A program made the position numbers and the translations under genes. From JBBRNV01 sp038227435 (GTDB lineage Bacteria > Patescibacteriota > Minisyncoccia > Phycocordibacterales > CALRBL01), in assembly GCA_038227435.1 (NCBI GenBank), contig JBBRPW010000004.1:1-30280 (forward strand): a stretch of DNA of 30,280 nt, written 5' to 3'. Positions 29,776 to 30,280 of the stretch are shown here, piece after piece; within the stretch, counting starts at the first letter, position 1, and each line of letters begins with the position of its first letter. Under the pieces are notes generated by a model that saw only the letters and a program-made list of their open reading frames with translations, ran no database searches and was not told where the DNA came from.

Positions 29776-30280
29776 ATGAATTACATTCTGGTTGGCTTAG
29801 GAAATCCTGGAGAAGAATATACAAACACACGTCACAATACGGGTTTTTTAGCACTTGATGCGATTGCAAAACAAATTGGAAATATTAAAGCACCAAAAAA
29901 TGGGGAATTAAGTGAAGATTGGAAACTCGATAAAAAAAATAATGCATACGTGTGTAAAATTTCAATTGGAAAAGATTCATTTACGTTAATGAAGCCTCAA
30001 ACATTTATGAATAAGTCCGGCTCATCATTGAAAAATATTATTGTAAGTGCAAAAAAAGCAGAACAATTAATTGTGATTCATGATGATTTAGATCAGCCTG
30101 TTGGCGCAGTAAAAGCGGTTTTTAATAGGGGATCAGGAGGCCACAGGGGAATTGAATCAATTGTGCGGGCAATTAAAACTGAAGCGTTTTACCGTATAAA
30201 GGTTGGAATTTCTCCAATAACCCCAAGTGGAAAAATAAAAAAGCCATTAGGCGAAGCAGCAGTTGAAAAAAATATTTTAA
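29776..30280 (+). CDS. pth: Peptidyl-tRNA hydrolase, cut by the window end
   Basis: Releases peptides from prematurely dropped peptidyl-tRNA. The first 168 codons are present and open to the window edge. MNYILVGLGNPGEEYTNTRH contains the substrate-binding start and the catalytic His20, followed by N21. LMKPQTFMNKSG and VIHDDLDQPVG (the Asp that assists the His) and the GSGGHRGIESI loop follow in order. The usual length is about 190, so only the C-terminal helix is missing. It has a long AT-rich leader and no Shine-Dalgarno. Confidence 0.96.
   Translation, partial: MNYILVGLGNPGEEYTNTRHNTGFLALDAIAKQIGNIKAPKNGELSEDWKLDKKNNAYVCKISIGKDSFTLMKPQTFMNKSGSSLKNIIVSAKKAEQLIVIHDDLDQPVGAVKAVFNRGSGGHRGIESIVRAIKTEAFYRIKVGISPITPSGKIKKPLGEAAVEKNIL

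Overview
The window is AT-rich, gene-dense chromosomal DNA from a bacterium with a small genome, most likely a member of the Candidate Phyla Radiation (Patescibacteria, Parcubacteria-like). This lineage call is inference. It rests on compact housekeeping genes mixed with short lineage-specific membrane or coiled-coil proteins, a bL32 without zinc cysteines, a shortened SMC with no recognisable hinge, a TsaD with a large insertion, a HisRS-like protein without its catalytic signatures, and many genes whose -10 box lies only 6-10 nt before the start codon. There is no CRISPR array, transposase, integrase or recognisable phage gene.

Layout. 1-5474 (+): rpmF, a nusB-Nudix fusion, rnc, a coiled-coil protein, smc and an FtsB/DivIC-like gene. 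5475-10660: small hypothetical genes, a glutaredoxin, tRNA-Arg(CCU), a DUF2914-type membrane protein, an RlmI-like methyltransferase, a long palindrome followed by tRNA-Phe(GAA), and an orphan gene with a strong terminator. 10694-16453 (-): an exported protein, tsaD, valS, a PrsW-type protease and hsp20. 16564-18440: mscL, a tiny charged protein, a SWIB protein and a metallo-beta-lactamase-fold hydrolase. 18490-19087: divergent tRNA-Ser(CGA) and tRNA-Glu(UUC), each followed by a structured element. 19129-24091: a hypothetical gene, a phospholipase D/cardiolipin synthase, an exported protein, a thioredoxin-reductase-like enzyme (-) and a pair of small membrane genes. 24129-29625 (-): lepB, HisRS-like gene, rpsU, ybeY, ftsA, ftsZ. 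29776-end (+): the start of pth.

Functions. The genes mostly serve translation and RNA maturation (rpmF, rpsU, nusB, rnc, ybeY, valS, tsaD, pth, methyltransferase, tRNAs), cell division and chromosome upkeep (smc, ftsB-like, ftsA, ftsZ), envelope work (lepB, mscL, cardiolipin synthase, PrsW) and thiol redox (glutaredoxin, thioredoxin reductase).

The most unusual signal is at the tRNA genes. Downstream of tRNA-Glu and tRNA-Ser the 3' end of the tRNA recurs first as an inverted copy, split at nearly the same point by a 9-bp/4-nt-loop hairpin. It recurs again as a direct copy after a nested hairpin whose stems are kept while their sequences differ. The direct copy at tRNA-Glu carries a CCA end that the tRNA gene lacks. 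tRNA-Arg has a shorter relative, and tRNA-Phe, the only one here with an encoded CCA, has a comparable arrangement on its 5' side. I know of no described element with this layout. It could be a family of small mobile elements that insert at tRNA 3' ends, or a structured precursor that can mask the tRNA 3' end.

Two modes of translation start also stand out: many genes look leaderless, while three genes of unknown function share an identical AGAAAGGA Shine-Dalgarno behind a normal leader.
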